A stretch of DNA of 64,000 nt from Orientallactaga sibirica (lineage: Eukaryota > Chordata > Mammalia > Rodentia > Dipodidae): assembly GCA_036365145.1 (NCBI GenBank), contig JAEOAD010001365.1, forward strand, positions 3,431,001-3,495,000. Reading direction: 5' to 3'. Position numbers and translations under genes: made by a program. The notes below the pieces were generated by a model that saw only the letters and a program-made list of their open reading frames with translations, made no database searches and was not told the origin of the DNA. The stretch's first letter is position 1; every line of letters begins with the position of its first letter. This document shows, piece after piece, positions 32,581-44,863 of this stretch.

Positions 32581-32950
32581 ATGCGTTATTTGCAGGGAAA
32601 CAGATATAACCAGAGATCATCATGTTAAGACAGACTCAGAAAGACAAGTATTGTTTTCCGTCATATGCAGAATCTAGATTTCATATATATATATAATATG
32701 TACATATATATGATATATATTATATATGTATTTGTATACATACATTATATATAATATGTGTGTGTGAGAGAGAGAAAAGAGAGAGAGAGGAGGGAAGTAA
32801 GTAAAAGGGAGACTATTTGGAAAGAGAAAAGGACCAGCAGGGAGAGGGGATAAGGGAACAGGGTATTGAGAATGAATGTGATCAATATACTTGTGTGAAA
32901 ATGTCATTATAAAACCCATTAGTTTGTATAATGAATATATACCCATTTTA
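32581..32950 (+). mobile_element. old L1 3' end fragment, AT-rich
   Basis: CAGACTCAGAAAGACAAGTA and CATATGCAGAATCTAGA resemble the L1M 3' region; contains a TA-rich tract at 32682-32760. Confidence 0.5.
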
Positions 32951-33069
32951 TTTTATTTATTTTTTTTGTGTGTGTGTGTGGTGTGCATGTATGTATGCAT
33001 GTGGATGAGCCCATGTGTGAGTGTAGCCAAAGGTTGACATCTAATGCCTTTCTTGATAAGGCTCCTCTT

Positions 33070-33225
33070 TATTTGGCTGAGGCAGGGTCTCTTACTTGAA
33101 CCCAGAACTGGCCAATAGTTTAGCCGGCTTGCCTTGGGGCCCCTGTCCCTGCCTCCTGTGTGCTGGGATTATGGGCAGTCACCACACTTACCCGGCACTT
33201 ATGTGGGTGCAGAGGCACTAAATGT
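33070..33225 (-). repeat. B4-like SINE
   Basis: GGCAGGGTCTCTTACTTGAA ... TGTGTGCTGGGATTATGGG. Confidence 0.6.
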
Positions 33226-33239
33226 CAGTCCTCACTGTG

Positions 33240-33562
33240 GCGCAGTAAGATGGCTTATAGCAACTGTCAGCTTGACAGGGTGGAGAATAACCTGTGAGGG
33301 ACTTTGTAGCTCGGGTCAGCCTTTATGCAGGTCTGCGAGGAATTATCTTGATTAGGCTAACTAAGGGGTGAAGACCCACCGTAACTGGTCGGTACCATTC
33401 CATGCATGGGCTGGGGTTCTGGACTGTGTAAAGTGAGAGAACTTCAGCACTCGGGAGGCAGAGGTAGGAGGGTCACCATGAGTTCAAGACCCCCTGAGAC
33501 TACATAGTGAATTCCAGGTCAGCCTGGGCTAGAGTGAGACCCTACCTCGAAAAATGAAAAAT

Positions 33563-33609
<47 letters not shown>

Positions 33610-33790
33610 CAGAGAGGAAACTGACAGAGCAGCCGGCACTGTCTCCCTGTCTGCGCCCTCCTTGCTGATTTAAAGATGGAATACAGACTTTTTGTCCTGC
33701 ATGTTTTCCCTACTATGATGGACTCTAACCCTTTGGAATTATAAACTGGATTAAAACCTTTGCCTCCCATAAATTGCTTCTGAAGTATAT
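33240..33790 (+). mobile_element. LTR-like element split by a B1
   Basis: CTGTCAGCTTGACAGGGTGG, TTATCTTGATTAGGCTAAC, then after the B1 CTATGATGGACTCTAACCC and ATAAACTGGATTAAAACC. Class uncertain (LTR of MaLR type suspected). Confidence 0.5.
33440..33612 (+). repeat. B1 SINE, 5'-truncated, with (GA)n tail
   Basis: Starts in CAGCACTCGGGAGG; tail ends in about 18 GA units (33573-33608). Confidence 0.85.
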
Positions 33791-33967
33791 ATATATGTAA
33801 TTTGTGAACACAGAGAGCGAGAGACAAGACAGAAAGAATGGGTGTGCCAGGACCTCCAGCCGCTGCAAACGGACTCAATATGCATTCACTACTATGTGCA
33901 TCTGGCTTTATGTGGGTACTGGGGTTGTTAAGCTTTGCTGACAAGTACCTTAACTGCTAAGCCATCA
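33790..33967 (-). repeat. tRNA-derived SINE
   Basis: Reverse copy ending TAACTGCTAAGCCATCAC, with a small deletion before GTTGTTAAGC. Confidence 0.85.
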
Positions 33968-33969
33968 CT

Positions 33970-34720
33970 CGGTGTGCTGGGAGGCTAAGGCCACAAATTT
34001 AAGAACCTGTATAAATTGTGGAGTTCCCTTTCAGGCAATGCAGTGCAGGTTCCTTCTGTCCTCTCCTCTTCCCTCCCTCCTCCCTCCCTCTCTCCATCTT
34101 CTCTGTCTCTCCTCTCCTCACACTTTCTCCTAGCAGACTCTCAGAGCTCTGCAACATTGATGCCACAGAGTCACACTTCTTCCCACCTGCAGATCCCAGC
34201 ACTCACTCGAGGATGCGTCTTCTGAGGTTTCTGAGATTCTGCAGATGCAACAGGTCCCAACGCAAACTTTGCCCATTCTTGCTCCAATCCCCACCTTGTC
34301 TCCTTCCAGGGTCCTCATCTTACCCCCCATTTAGCTGTGCAAGCTGTAGGGGGTAGGGCATCTGCAAACCTCCTTCCTTGTTCCCATCTCCATGTTCCAG
34401 CCTTAGTGCACTGCCATGGTCTGGCAAGTTGCTCCTTGGACCCACGCACAGTTCCCCATCACTACACCAGGCTGGTCCAGGCGCTACCACTTCTGGTCTC
34501 ATCCTCAGGATCTGTTTTCCCCATGGAAACCAGAGTGGTCCCTTCAGGAGATCACACAAGTGCTACTTAAAATCTTGCTGTCATGTAGCTATTTCCCCCA
34601 AACTATTACTACTAATTTGCATGTGTGTAGTGTGGTCTACGCACATGTGTGTGATATGCATGCCCCTTGAACATGTATGCAAAGGCCAGAGGAGGGCTTT
34701 GAGTGGTCCCCTCTGTCTCT
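33970..34720. other. unique block
   Basis: CT-rich at 34060-34130. No gene recognised; several short frames in different phases have no family likeness. Confidence 0.4.
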
Positions 34721-34724
34721 CACA

Positions 34725-34915
34725 GCCATGTTTACTTGAAACCAGAGCTTGCTGATTTTTTCGTGAGCCCCAGCAACTCTCCCTCTCTGCTCCCCTTAGA
34801 ATTGGGGTTGTAGATGTGCGTGGACATGCCCAGCTGCTTATGTGGACGCTGGGGAATTGAGCTCAGCAGTCTCAGCCCCACTTAGGTCCTCGTGCTTACA
34901 TAGGAAATGCTCTTT
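34725..34915 (-). repeat. B4-like SINE (old)
   Basis: GAGCTTGCTGATTTTTTCGTG ... TTAGGTCCTCGTGCTTACAT. Confidence 0.5.
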
Positions 34916-35105
34916 AACTTTATTTATTTATTTATTAGAGGGGGCAGTAGAAAATGGGCACACCAGGGCCTCCAGCCCTTGCAAATGAACTCCAGATGCA
35001 TGTGTCACCTTTGTGCATCTGGCTTACGTAGGTACTGGGGAATCAAACCTGAGTCACTTTGGCTTTGCTAGGAAGCACCTTCACCTCTAAGGCATCTCTC
35101 GAGCT
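34916..35105 (-). repeat. tRNA-derived SINE
   Basis: Reverse copy; ends GGCATCTCTCGAGC. Confidence 0.88.
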
Positions 35106-35639
35106 TCTTCTCTCAAATGAGAACCTTCCTGAAGGGAGAAAGACTTAGGAAGCCCCTCCCCACAATTCCTACCCTGAAAAATGAGTCCATCCACCTGGCG
35201 CAGTGTTACATGGAGTCCTGTATTGGTGGAGCAAATGTTCTGTGAAATCCCGGCCAGTGGTCTGGCACTGGCCCTGTGGGTAGGAAAGGTAAACCCAGAA
35301 TTAGAATGTGTGTTTGTTCATCGCAAACGAATCACCGATGAGAAGGTTTCTATGGTTTAAATCCCTCCTCGCCAAGTTCATGTGTTGGAGAGGTCAGACC
35401 TTTATGCAATGATTGCATCATGAAGGCCCTGCCCTCGGCAATGTCCTGGTGCTATATTATCTTAGCAGTGGGCTGGCTACCACGGAAGAGAGGGCGCCTA
35501 GTAAAACAGCCGTCTTGTACCTCTCTGTCCCTTTCTTGTGTTTCTGCCTCTGTCCTTGGCCTTAGGGTGACATAATAAGGTCTTGGCCTGATATAGGTAT
35601 GATACTCTTGGACTTCTGGGTACAACCTAGTTCATATTT

Positions 35640-35863
35640 TTTTTAAAAAAATAATTAATTAGCTTATTTCTTTGAGAGACATACAAAGAGAGAGAGAGAG
35701 AGAGAGAGAGAATGGGCACACCAGGGCCTGTAGCCACTGTAAATGGACACCAGATGCATGTGCCACTTTATGCATCTGGCTTACGTGGGTACTGGGGAAT
35801 TGAACTTGGGTCCTGAGGCTTCTCAGGCAAGTGCCTTAACTGCTAAGCCATCTCTCCTGCCCC
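35640..35863 (-). repeat. tRNA-derived SINE nested in LTR
   Basis: Reverse copy with (GA)n. Confidence 0.9.
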
Positions 35864-35867
35864 CCTT

Positions 35868-36055
35868 TAATTAAAAAAATCATTTATTTATTTGAGAGAG
35901 AGAGAAAGAGGCAAATATGTAGAGAGAATGGGCTTTAACAAACAAACTCCAGACGCATGTGCCACATCTGGCTTATGTGTGTCCTGGGGAATTGAACCTG
36001 GGTCCTTAGGCTTTGTGGGCAAGTGCCTTAACTGCTGAGCCATCTCCCCAGCTCC
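35868..36055 (-). repeat. tRNA-derived SINE nested in LTR
   Basis: Reverse copy lacking part of the middle (ACCAGGGCC... segment). Confidence 0.88.
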
Positions 36056-36061
36056 CCCCTT

Positions 36062-36225
36062 TTTTAATTTTTTTTTTTGGTTTTCGAGGTAGGGTCTCGC
36101 TCTGGCTCAGGCTGACCTGGAATTCACTATGTATTCTCAGGATGGCCTCAAACTCTCAGCAATCCTCCTACCTCTGCCTCCTGAGTGCTGGGATTAAAGG
36201 CGTGCGCCACCATGCCTGGCCTTCC
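36062..36225 (-). repeat. B1 SINE nested in LTR
   Basis: Full-length reverse copy with poly-T. Confidence 0.9.
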
Positions 36226-36414
36226 CTTTCTTTTTTAAAGAAATAAGCCTCCATCCTTTATAAATTATCCAGTTTCAAGAATTCTGTTTTAATACTCAAA
36301 ACATTACAACAGGAAATTTTAGTGCCATGAAGTGAGGCTGTTACTGTAGTAAATGCTTGAAGAATCTGTGGTGTGTAAGTAGATGAACAGATTATTGGGG
36401 GTGGAAAGGGCCAA

Positions 36415-37563
36415 GTGAGGTCAGGGGAAGAGAGTGAGTAAAGGAAGGGTGGGGGAGGGTTAATCAAAATCTAAGAGGGTATGAATAAGCCATATGGAAA
36501 CCTATATTTTTGCACAATGGCACATCCATAAGTTCATAGATTTTTACCAGAAAATTTTCAGTGCCAGGATGGGATACCTTCCAGTGAGTTGTTCGCCAGG
36601 GAGGTCCCTGATGCCCCCCAAATTACAGCCCATTACCAAGGCTCTTGGTTTCCCACCAAGAATAGATGGTAAGACCCTATTGCTGAAGACTCCACATGCC
36701 TGGGCTGCAAGGTCACTGAGAAATCTTGCTGGATCTGAGCTGAAAACGTCCTCCGTGTAGACCAGCTGATAGAAAGCTGGGAAAAGCTATGCTGCATGCA
36801 GGTCTATGGGAGAGAGAGAAGTCATCTGTGGAGATAAACAACGGTGGACACTGCAAGCCTTAAGTTTGGTCAGCCAGGCCAAATGAGCCAATGGGTGCAA
36901 TAGTGGCATATCTGTTATGGGGGAAACCAACCATTGGACTGGAGGCCTGCTCCACAGGAGGGAATACATGCCTGGCACTGAAAACCTATGACAAGGGAAG
37001 TCATGAGTCCTGGTGGTATCATGCCTGCTCGTGTCTGGCTAAATGCTTATTATTTGCTCACCAAACTGCCTGGTAAGCACTTTTCTTAATGTTCATACCC
37101 ATATATTAATACTACTCTCATTTTTGGTTAGAGAAGTTTTTCTTTTCAGATGGTGATGACCTCTGGGATGACTCAAAAGGCACTATAGGGCTGAGAAGAA
37201 GTGACAGAGGAGTGCTCAGCACTGAAACATCTCTATCACACCTTCCAAGGCTCAGAGTTCATTGTGGAAGAGGTGGCGGAAAGAATGTAAGAACTAAAGG
37301 AAGGGTAGGACTCTTTACAATGCACCCCTCCAGACACAAAGTGGCCTGGATATCCATGACCTCACAGTGCTTGACACTACCTACACAAGACCTTCATAAT
37401 AGGAGAAAAAGATGATGACATCAAAATAACATAGAGACCAATTGAGAGGGGAAGGGGATATGATGGAGTGGATTTGTGAAGGGGAAAGTGGTGGTGGGGG
37501 GAATTACCACGGTTTATTGTCTATAATTATGGAAGTTGTCAATAATAAAAGAAATTAAAGAAT
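36415..37563 (+). mobile_element. L1-like 3' region, longest copy in window
   Basis: Contains the motifs shared with 945-1220 and 28892-29075 (GAGGTGGCGGAAAGAATG, CTACACAAGACCTTCATAA, GAAGTTGTCAATAATAAAAG) and about 700 bp of further upstream sequence without an open frame. Confidence 0.55.
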
Positions 37564-37579
37564 AAAAACATGCTGGGTA

Positions 37580-37748
37580 GCCGGGCGTGGTGGCTCATGC
37601 CTTTAATCCCAGCACTCGGGAGGCAGAGGTAGGAGGATCGCTGAGAGTTCGAGGCCACCCTGAGACTACATAGTTAATTCCAGGTCAGCCTGGACCAGAG
37701 TGAAACCCTACCTCGAAAAACCAAAAAAACAAACAAACAAAAAAAAAA
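37580..37748 (+). repeat. young B1 SINE
   Basis: Flanked by duplicated AAAAACATGCTGGGTA (37564-37579 and about 37746-37761). Carries the variant CATAGTTAATTCCAGG / CCTGGACCAGAGTG shared with 51191-51345. Confidence 0.92.
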
Positions 37749-37802
37749 AACATGCTGGGTAAATAATCACGTAGGTGTAGCCAAAAGACTACTTATCATA
37801 GA

Positions 37803-37926
37803 GATTAACATCTACATCTGTAATCTCAGCACTTAGGAAGCTGAGGCAGGAGGATCATGAGTTCAAGGCAAGCTGGGGCACCATGGTGAGTTCCAGGTCA
37901 GCCTCAGCTACATAACAAGACTGTTT
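37803..37926 (+). repeat. B1-like SINE (old)
   Basis: CTGTAATCTCAGCACTTAGG, GCTGAGGCAGGAGGATCAT. Confidence 0.7.
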
Positions 37927-38195
37927 TAGGACAACTATGATCCGGTGGTTTTTAGTTTATATGCTGCCTGGAGTGACCATCATTACAAATCAGTGTATTT
38001 CAGAAATAGACAACTTGTTGATTTCACAGGTTCGCAAACTGGAATGGAACTGACTGAGGACAATCATTCCTTCACTCCCATGGACCTTATTTAGGTCAGA
38101 CATTAGACTTTCAGATGGGTTATGACTTTGGGGGTCATAGATTGGACTTTGCATGTGAAGAGGATATGAATTCTGGGGGTTCCAGAAACTGAATG

Positions 38196-38520
38196 CTATG
38201 GTCTGAGTGTGTACCCCAAAGTTCACATGTTGGAAACCCAATTCTCTAAGCAACAGTGTTAGAGGTGGAAGCCGTGAGCGGCGATGGGGTCACGGAGACT
38301 GTCGTCGTGAGTGGATTAATGCTGTTGTCGCAGGAGCGAGCTCCTGATAAGAGGGCGAGTTTGAACATGTTCTCCTTCTGCCATGAGAGGAGGGCGTGAG
38401 AAGGTCCTCACAGATGCTAAAGCTGCACCTTTGGGCTTCCCGGCCCCTGTGACTGTTACGGTGGCATACAACAGACGAGAACATGGATCTGGTATCATTT
38501 AGAAACTGGTAATTGTTAGT
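38196..38520 (+). mobile_element. LTR-like element (MaLR-type, old)
   Basis: TGGATTAATGCTGTTGTCGC, GAGCGAGCTCCTGATAAGAG, CTTCTGCCATGAGAGGAGG match the layout of MST/MLT-type LTRs as I remember it. Confidence 0.6.
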
Positions 38521-38690
38521 TCTTCTTGCTGGAAAGTTGGACTAGAGCAGCCTTGGTGAGTGAGAGCCCATGCAGTTAGATGTGTCTGCTACCTCCACCC
38601 TACCACCATGGCTTCTCCAGCCACCTGCCCAGTAGCAGTGACAGGCCAGTGACAATGTCTGTCTGATCCCTCTCCATCAAGTCATTCTCT

Positions 38691-38926
38691 CTTTTAAAAA
38701 AATTTTATTTCATTATTTATTTGAGAGAGAGAGACAGAGATACAGAAACAGGCAGGTAGAGAGAGAGAGAATGGGCGTGCCAGGGCCTCCAGCCACTGCA
38801 AACGAACTCCAGATACATGCACCCCCTTGTGCATCTGGCTTACATGGGTCCTGGAGAATCGAGCCGTGAACCTGGGTCCTTAGGCTTCATAGGCAAGCGT
38901 TTAACCACTAAGCCATCTCTCCAGCC
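38691..38926 (-). repeat. tRNA-derived SINE
   Basis: Flanked by perfect AAGTCATTCTCT (38679-38690, 38927-38938). Confidence 0.93.
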
Positions 38927-39214
38927 AAGTCATTCTCTTTACTTGTTAGCGCATTTTCTGTGAGGGATGCCCTCCAGTGAGCGCTAACGCAAGACAGAGA
39001 GCTTCATACGTTGTGGTGTGGTCCAGCCTTGTGACCTTCCCACCTACCAGCCTTCCCTTGTCCCCTGTCCATCTAGTCCTTTAGTTACTGCCCATGACCT
39101 CCTGTATATTATATTCCAACCTTAGGCAACTTTTCTTTCAACAAAGTGGATGACCAGTGACCAAAGCCCCACCTCTCAAGAAGATTTCTCTTCAGTATTA
39201 TTTTTCAAAGTCAT

Positions 39215-39367
39215 CTCTGAGGGGGAACTACAGATAGGGTTGAGCTAGGTAGCCCCAGGCTGGCCTGGCCTGAAATTTCTTTGTAGCCCAGGCTGGCCTT
39301 GAACTTACTCTCCTCCTGCCTCAGCCTCCCTAGTGCTGAGATTACAGGTGTGTGCCTCTCTTCAGAC
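39215..39367 (-). repeat. B1 SINE (old)
   Basis: GCCCAGGCTGGCCTTGAACTT, GTGCTGAGATTACAGGTG; contains an internal duplication of the GCCCCAGGCTGG segment. Confidence 0.7.
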
Positions 39368-39375
39368 ACCATCTT

Positions 39376-39405
39376 TTCTAAAATTTATTTTTATTTTGGA
39401 GAGAG

Positions 39406-39445
<40 letters not shown>

Positions 39446-39624
39446 GGTGTGCCAGGGCCTCAGCCACTGCAGTTGAACTCCAGATGTTTGCTCTACCTAA
39501 TGGGCAGTATGACTTGTACTTGCCTCACCTTTGTGCATCTGGCTTACATGGGATCTGGAGACTTGAACATGGGTCCTTAAGACTTGCAGACAAGTGCCTT
39601 AACAGCTGAGCCATCTCTCCAGCA
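39376..39624 (-). repeat. tRNA-derived SINE
   Basis: Reverse copy with (GA)n; has an insertion around TTTGCTCTACCTAATGGGCA. Confidence 0.88.
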
Positions 39625-40323
39625 CCCTCTCTTTTTTTTAACCTGCTTGCAACATGCCACCCCAACAGATGTGTGCACCAAACACTGGCTTTTCCCTCTT
39701 CCACTAGCCCATCACGCCCCATCACATGGCCATGGAGCTGAGTTGGGGAGGCCCTGGAAGAGTGGTGATGAGCAGGAAGGAGATCCAGGCTCCCGGCTCA
39801 CGTCTCCTTCTGCTCACACTGGCCTCTCCATGTACCCTTTCTATCTCATCATGGTTGCGTCTGGATCCACTTGACCTTTGGACATGGTAGGTCTCAGGAG
39901 ACCCAGATCATAATGGATAATTATGGCCTCATTTTCACTTGGTATGCTGTGGTCAGGGCTGCTGACTATACTGGGGCCCAGAGCATGCTGGGAGCTGCTG
40001 TTCAAAGGTTTATCATTTTCCTCACAGAATGGCCTCGTGGCAGAATTTTAATAGCATGTGATGTAACTCTCCTTTGGAGTCTTGCCAAAAAGGTGTCGTT
40101 TCCCAGTGCAGGTTCCTCTTACACCGCAGGCCCCACTGGGTCATTCGCTCCAGGAGTTAAGAGCCAGGAACTCTTGCTGTCCAGCGCTGCTCTGGATGAA
40201 CTGAAAGCTCCCGGTTTTCCTGTGTCCTGACATGTGGTGTGCTTACTCCTGCCTTCAGGGCCCAACGAGACCTACAAGCACAGTGCTTCTTTCTTGAGTT
40301 GGGGCATTGCTTGTCCTTTTAGA

Positions 40324-40538
40324 AATATTTTTAAAATATTTTATTTATTTATTTGAAAGAGAGAGAGAGAGAAAAAGAGGGGGAGAATGAGCATGCCAGG
40401 TCCTCCAGCCATTGCAAATGAACTCCAGATGCATGCACCACCTTGTGCATCTGGCTTATGTGGGTACTGGGGAACCGAACCTGGGTCCTTAGGCTTCGCA
40501 GGCAAATGCCTTAACTGGCAAGCCATCTCTCCAGCCCT
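40324..40538 (-). repeat. tRNA-derived SINE
   Basis: Complete reverse copy. Confidence 0.92.
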
Positions 40539-40539
40539 G

Positions 40540-43247
40540 TCCTTTATTTTGGACGCCCTGGCCTGTACACACCCAGTACTTTATCTGGGTTCTGGGGAAC
40601 AAACTGAGCTTCTCAAGCTTTCAGTGTGAATGCTTTGCATCAACTGAGCTATCTCCCCAGTGCCTGTCACTTTCTGTATTAGCAGCTATGTTGTATTTGG
40701 CAAAGTGCATCTTTTCAGAGTCCTCGCCTGATGAGATCACCCACTATTTCCCCATGGAAAGGTACTCAGGCTCTTTTTAGTCTGTTGACAAGTAGTTCCC
40801 GCAAAGCTGTAAAAATGTGTTCCTACGCCCAGCTCTGACCTCTCAGCCTGTGGCTTCCATAGACAAGAGCTGGAATATCTGGGCTCGGGTGTCCCTCTAG
40901 ACTAAACAAGGGACAGACATGGGGCCATGGGGCCGCTTCCTCCCAAAGTGTGATTTCTGGTCGTGTTTCTGGCGTAGTTCCAGAAAGAGCCGAGGAGATA
41001 GGCCCGCAATGGGACAAGGAGGCACGAAACTGCTCACAGAAGGAATAGAGACAACCTCTGTCGAAAGTCCTGGTCCCCAAGCGCCCAGTCCTGGGTCCCT
41101 GATATACAGCTGCAGTGTCCCCATTGTCCTGAGCTCTTGGTCAGGGCCTCTCCATAGCATTCAGATATTTACTGCCAGCTGTAGCAAGGTCCAGTTCTTA
41201 CATTGTTATCTAAAGATGTGACTTCCTTCTCCTTGGGAATTTACTGAGATGTAAGCACGTGTGCATATGTGCATCTGGGTGCCTGTGACAAAACCTTTGT
41301 ACTTGTCACAGAGGTTTCTGAAGAGGTGACACGTTCTCTGTGACAGGCAAAGTCATACACACATCAACTTGAATCCACTTGTTGCCCTTGGCCAAGAGAT
41401 AGGCTGAGTCTCTGCCTGACTCTGCTCAGTTCCCAGCAAGGGTGGGGTGGGGTGGACTGCTGAGGATGCAAAGCGTTTGTGGGACAAGTGGCTGTGTTCT
41501 GGAGCCAGATCCAGTGCGCAGAGCAGAGGGCCTGGTGAATATAGCAGGTGGGGCTCAGCCCAGCAGGGGTAGGAGAGGGCGTCTTCGCATAAAGGCAGAG
41601 TGAGGTGATGAGGGAAGAGCGCCTTTGGGGTTTATGCAGCTGCCAAGGTGTGTGGCAGAGGCGGACAGCAAGCTTGTGTTCCTGCAGGGGCTGTGAAGCT
41701 CTGGTGGTCATCTGAGCGGCAGAGGACCACGTGAGGAACCCTGGTCTGGCCCTGGATACTGGACTGTAGTTCCTGGATGGGACCACTCATGTCACCACAT
41801 GCGTGCAGTGCTTAGCCCAACACCCGACACACATGACCATTGTGTCAAGTGGATATTGTGGACTGAATGCTTGCCCCCACCTCACAGCAGCATCCCTTCC
41901 GTGGGTCCCAGTATACCCACCACAGAGTGGTCCTGATGCTGTATGTCTTTGAACCCAGGACAATGACGTCACATGTCGTATCCATCTTTGGATCCTCACC
42001 CAGGGTTGGGCAATCCCAGTAACCATATTTCCCAGGCTACCCACGCTCTGCTCCCTGGTCACCATCCCGAGGCCCTGTTCATTCCTCGCTGGCTCCTTTA
42101 GGCCAGCAGAGCGGGTCTGCCAATCCACCGAGAGGCAACCTCTGACAAATGATGGTGAGCCCGTGTCCTCATGTCATTAATTCTCCTGTGACCGAGGCCT
42201 TTCCCCCAGGGTGGGTGCAGGGCCAGGTGACTGATCGCACCTGCTCGGCCTCTTGAGGACTTTGACCAGTGGGAGGCATCAATAGAATTTCCCCAGTGAA
42301 ATGCCGCGTGGCGATTAATGACCCCTGAGCTGTGTGTAGCTCTGGGTGTGCAAGGCCCGAGTGCAGCTGGCCTGGGGCGCTGAGGGGCCTCAGAGCTCCC
42401 CACCACCTCCCTCCATCCGGCCCCTTCCAGGATCAGAGGTGCGTGTCGCCTCTGTTTCATCACCAGGATCCCAAGATCACCCAGAAATGGTTGCCTCAGC
42501 TTCATGCCTGAAACCTTCAACACAAATAATTTTCAATTTGCCTGGGAGTTTCAATCGCACAATCCAATGTTAAATAATAGATTAGGTGCCTCGGGGAGAG
42601 AAACAGGATTTAAGAAGAAGAAATAAATAAAAGGCGAAGTGAAATTCAGCACATGGGTTTGGAGAGTAAGCTTCCAGCTTCCCCTCCTGGCCTGGATTTG
42701 CCTGCCTTGTCTCTTCCCACTGTGGTGGGACAGCAGGTCACTGGGGCTGTGGGACTGTCAATCACACGCTTCCCCAAGAGCAAGCGGGGGTTCAACTTCA
42801 CATGTCAGATTGACTCTGTCCACTCTCATATCTCTCTTCTAGGGTCCTGCACCCCAAGGAGAGGCTAGAATTATAATCCTGGCAACTGCCTTCCTCCCAG
42901 GCAGACAGGCTGGCCAGATACTTAGATGGGTACACTGAGTGTCCCAAGCAATCTTGAGCAGTTGCAGACAAGGAGCTGCAGGCTGGTGCGTGTGACTAGC
43001 AGATGGGCAGGTGGGTGGCAGGCCGTGGGTGGGATCCGATAGATCTAACAGAGATGGTGCAGACACCCCAGAGAGAATTAGAGGGGATGTAATGGAATGG
43101 GGCCTGTCCACTACCCCTAGGATGGATGGAGGTCACTTCTGCCCATCAAGTACCACTTTGCCTTCTCTACAGACATAGCCCCAGATGTCCTTCTCTTCCA
43201 GGCTGGCTTGCATCTCTCTCTCTTTCTCCCGCTTTGTCTTTGCATTT
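40540..43247. other. unique block with candidate regulatory core
   Basis: 2.7 kb without SINEs or recognisable gene. 42150-42660 is AT-richer with inverted GTCATTAAT/ATTAATGAC sites (42173-42181, 42314-42322). Confidence 0.45.
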
Positions 43248-43441
43248 TAAAAATGTTTTATTTTCATTTATTTATTTGCAAGAAGGGAGGGATAGGCACG
43301 CCAGGGCATCTTGCCACTGCAAACAACCTCTGGACACATGCGCCACTTTGTGTACCTGGCTTTAAATGAGGGCTGGGGAATCACACCTTGGCCGTCAGAT
43401 TTTGCGAGCAAGCACCTTTAGCTGCCGGGCCGTCTCTCCAG
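43248..43441 (-). repeat. tRNA-derived SINE (diverged)
   Basis: Reverse copy; ends GGGCCGTCTCTCCAG. Confidence 0.8.
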
Positions 43442-43442
43442 T

Positions 43443-43570
43443 TTGTCTTTCAGACGGGGTCTCATTCGTGCCGGGCTAGCCTTGAACTCTCTGTGAAGCA
43501 GAGGATGACTTTGAACTCCCTGATCCTCCTGTTCCCATTTCATGAGTGCCGGGATGACAGACACCGACAG
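43443..43570 (-). repeat. B1 SINE (old)
   Basis: ACGGGGTCTCATTCGTGCCG ... GAGTGCCGGGATGACAG. Confidence 0.65.
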
Positions 43571-44021
43571 CTCCCATGTGCGGCTTTGGGAGACCATCCT
43601 CTGTGCCCTTCTCTCCCTGTTACACGTGCTCAGGAAGAGCCTGGCTCGGATCTTCGCCATGCCTCGTGCAGGCAGTGGGATGGCGCATTGTGGTGTCTGC
43701 TCACTCATCCCCACCTCAAGTGGACAGCCGACAGCATCTGGAGCTCTCCTGTCTCCCCACGGACCTTGTTTTTAGTCCGCTCTCATCAAACCTCATCCCC
43801 CTAGAGCAGCAGGGCAACAGCTGCTCTCTCACCTCCCGGGTAGGAAGCTCGACACCAGCCTTGGCTGCCTGCCTCTGGACCCCGTCACAGTGGTGTGGCC
43901 TTGGGGGAATTGTTTATCCTCTCTCTGTCTCAATTTTCTTATCTGTACAAAGTTGGGAGGATATAATTATTGCACTGCATTTATCTTCCAGGGTGGTAAT
44001 GAGGAGTAAATAAGAACAGGT

Positions 44022-44262
44022 TAAAAAAAGGGGGGGGATGGAGGGATGGCTTAGCGGTTAAGGCATTTGCCTGCAAAGCCAAAGGACCCCGGTTCAACTC
44101 TCCAGGACCCACGTAAGCCAGATGCACAAGGGGGCGCATGCATCTGGAGTTCGTTTGCAGTGGCTGGAGGCCCTGGTGTGCCCATTCTCTTTCTCTCTAC
44201 CTGCCTATTTCTGTATCTCCCTCTCTCTCTCAAAATAAATAAATAAAATATTTTTTTAAAAA
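44022..44262 (+). repeat. tRNA-derived SINE (young-looking)
   Basis: Flanked by AAGAACAGGT (44012-44021, 44263-44272); near-consensus sequence. Confidence 0.93.
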
Positions 44263-44404
44263 AAGAACAGGTGAGGCAGTAAATGCCTTATTTATTTTAT
44301 TTTGATGCTAGGGGTGGGGGCTAAGGCTTTGAGCATGCTCACTGCGCCACTCCCCCAGGCTCTTACTGGTGGGTTCTATGCCAGAGCTCTAGCCCTGAGC
44401 TTTA

Positions 44405-44542
44405 TTCTCGGCTGTTGTTGATCGTACAGTGTCACTGTGTTGCTCCAGAGGACCAGGGACTCTCTGTAGTGCAAGTGAGCTTCAAACTTGAAGCAATTCT
44501 CATGTCTTTGCCTCTTGAGTTCCGGTATGAACCATGCCCAGC
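44405..44542 (-). repeat. possible old B1 SINE
   Basis: Weak similarity (CACTGTGTTGCTCC, GAGCTTCAAACTTGAAGCAAT). Confidence 0.4.
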
Positions 44543-44554
44543 ACTTACTATTAT

Positions 44555-44785
44555 GTCTTTTTTTTAAATTATTTATTTATTTGAAAAAGAGAGAGAAAAA
44601 GAGGCAGAGAGAGAGAGAGAGAGAGAGGAAGAATGGGTGCGCCAGAGCCTCCAGCCATTGCAAACAAACTCCAGACATATGCACATCCTTGCGTATCTGG
44701 CTTCACGTGGGTATTGGGGAATCAAACTGAGTCCTTTGGCTTTGCAGTCAAGTGCCTTAACTGCTAAGCCATCTCTCCAGCCCTA
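44555..44785 (-). repeat. tRNA-derived SINE
   Basis: Reverse copy with GA-rich stretch. Confidence 0.9.
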
Positions 44786-44863
44786 TTATTATTTCTTATT
44801 GCTTGCAGAGCCACGGCCAAGGAGGACCAAGAATGACAATGCCGAAGAGGGAGGAAGAAGGTG

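Larger units (their letters stand above)
35345..36315 (+). mobile_element. LTR-like element (MaLR-type) split by three SINEs
   Basis: 5' part 35345-35638 (CAAGTTCATGTGTTGGAGAG ... CTTGGACTTCTGGGTACA) resumes at about 36238-36315 (AAATAAGCCTCC, TTTATAAATTATCCAGTTTC), the usual order of a MaLR LTR end. Confidence 0.6.

Noticed and set aside
39871..40230. 119-codon plus-strand frame in intergenic DNA
   Set aside because: No recognisable domain, no splice or promoter support; length is within chance.
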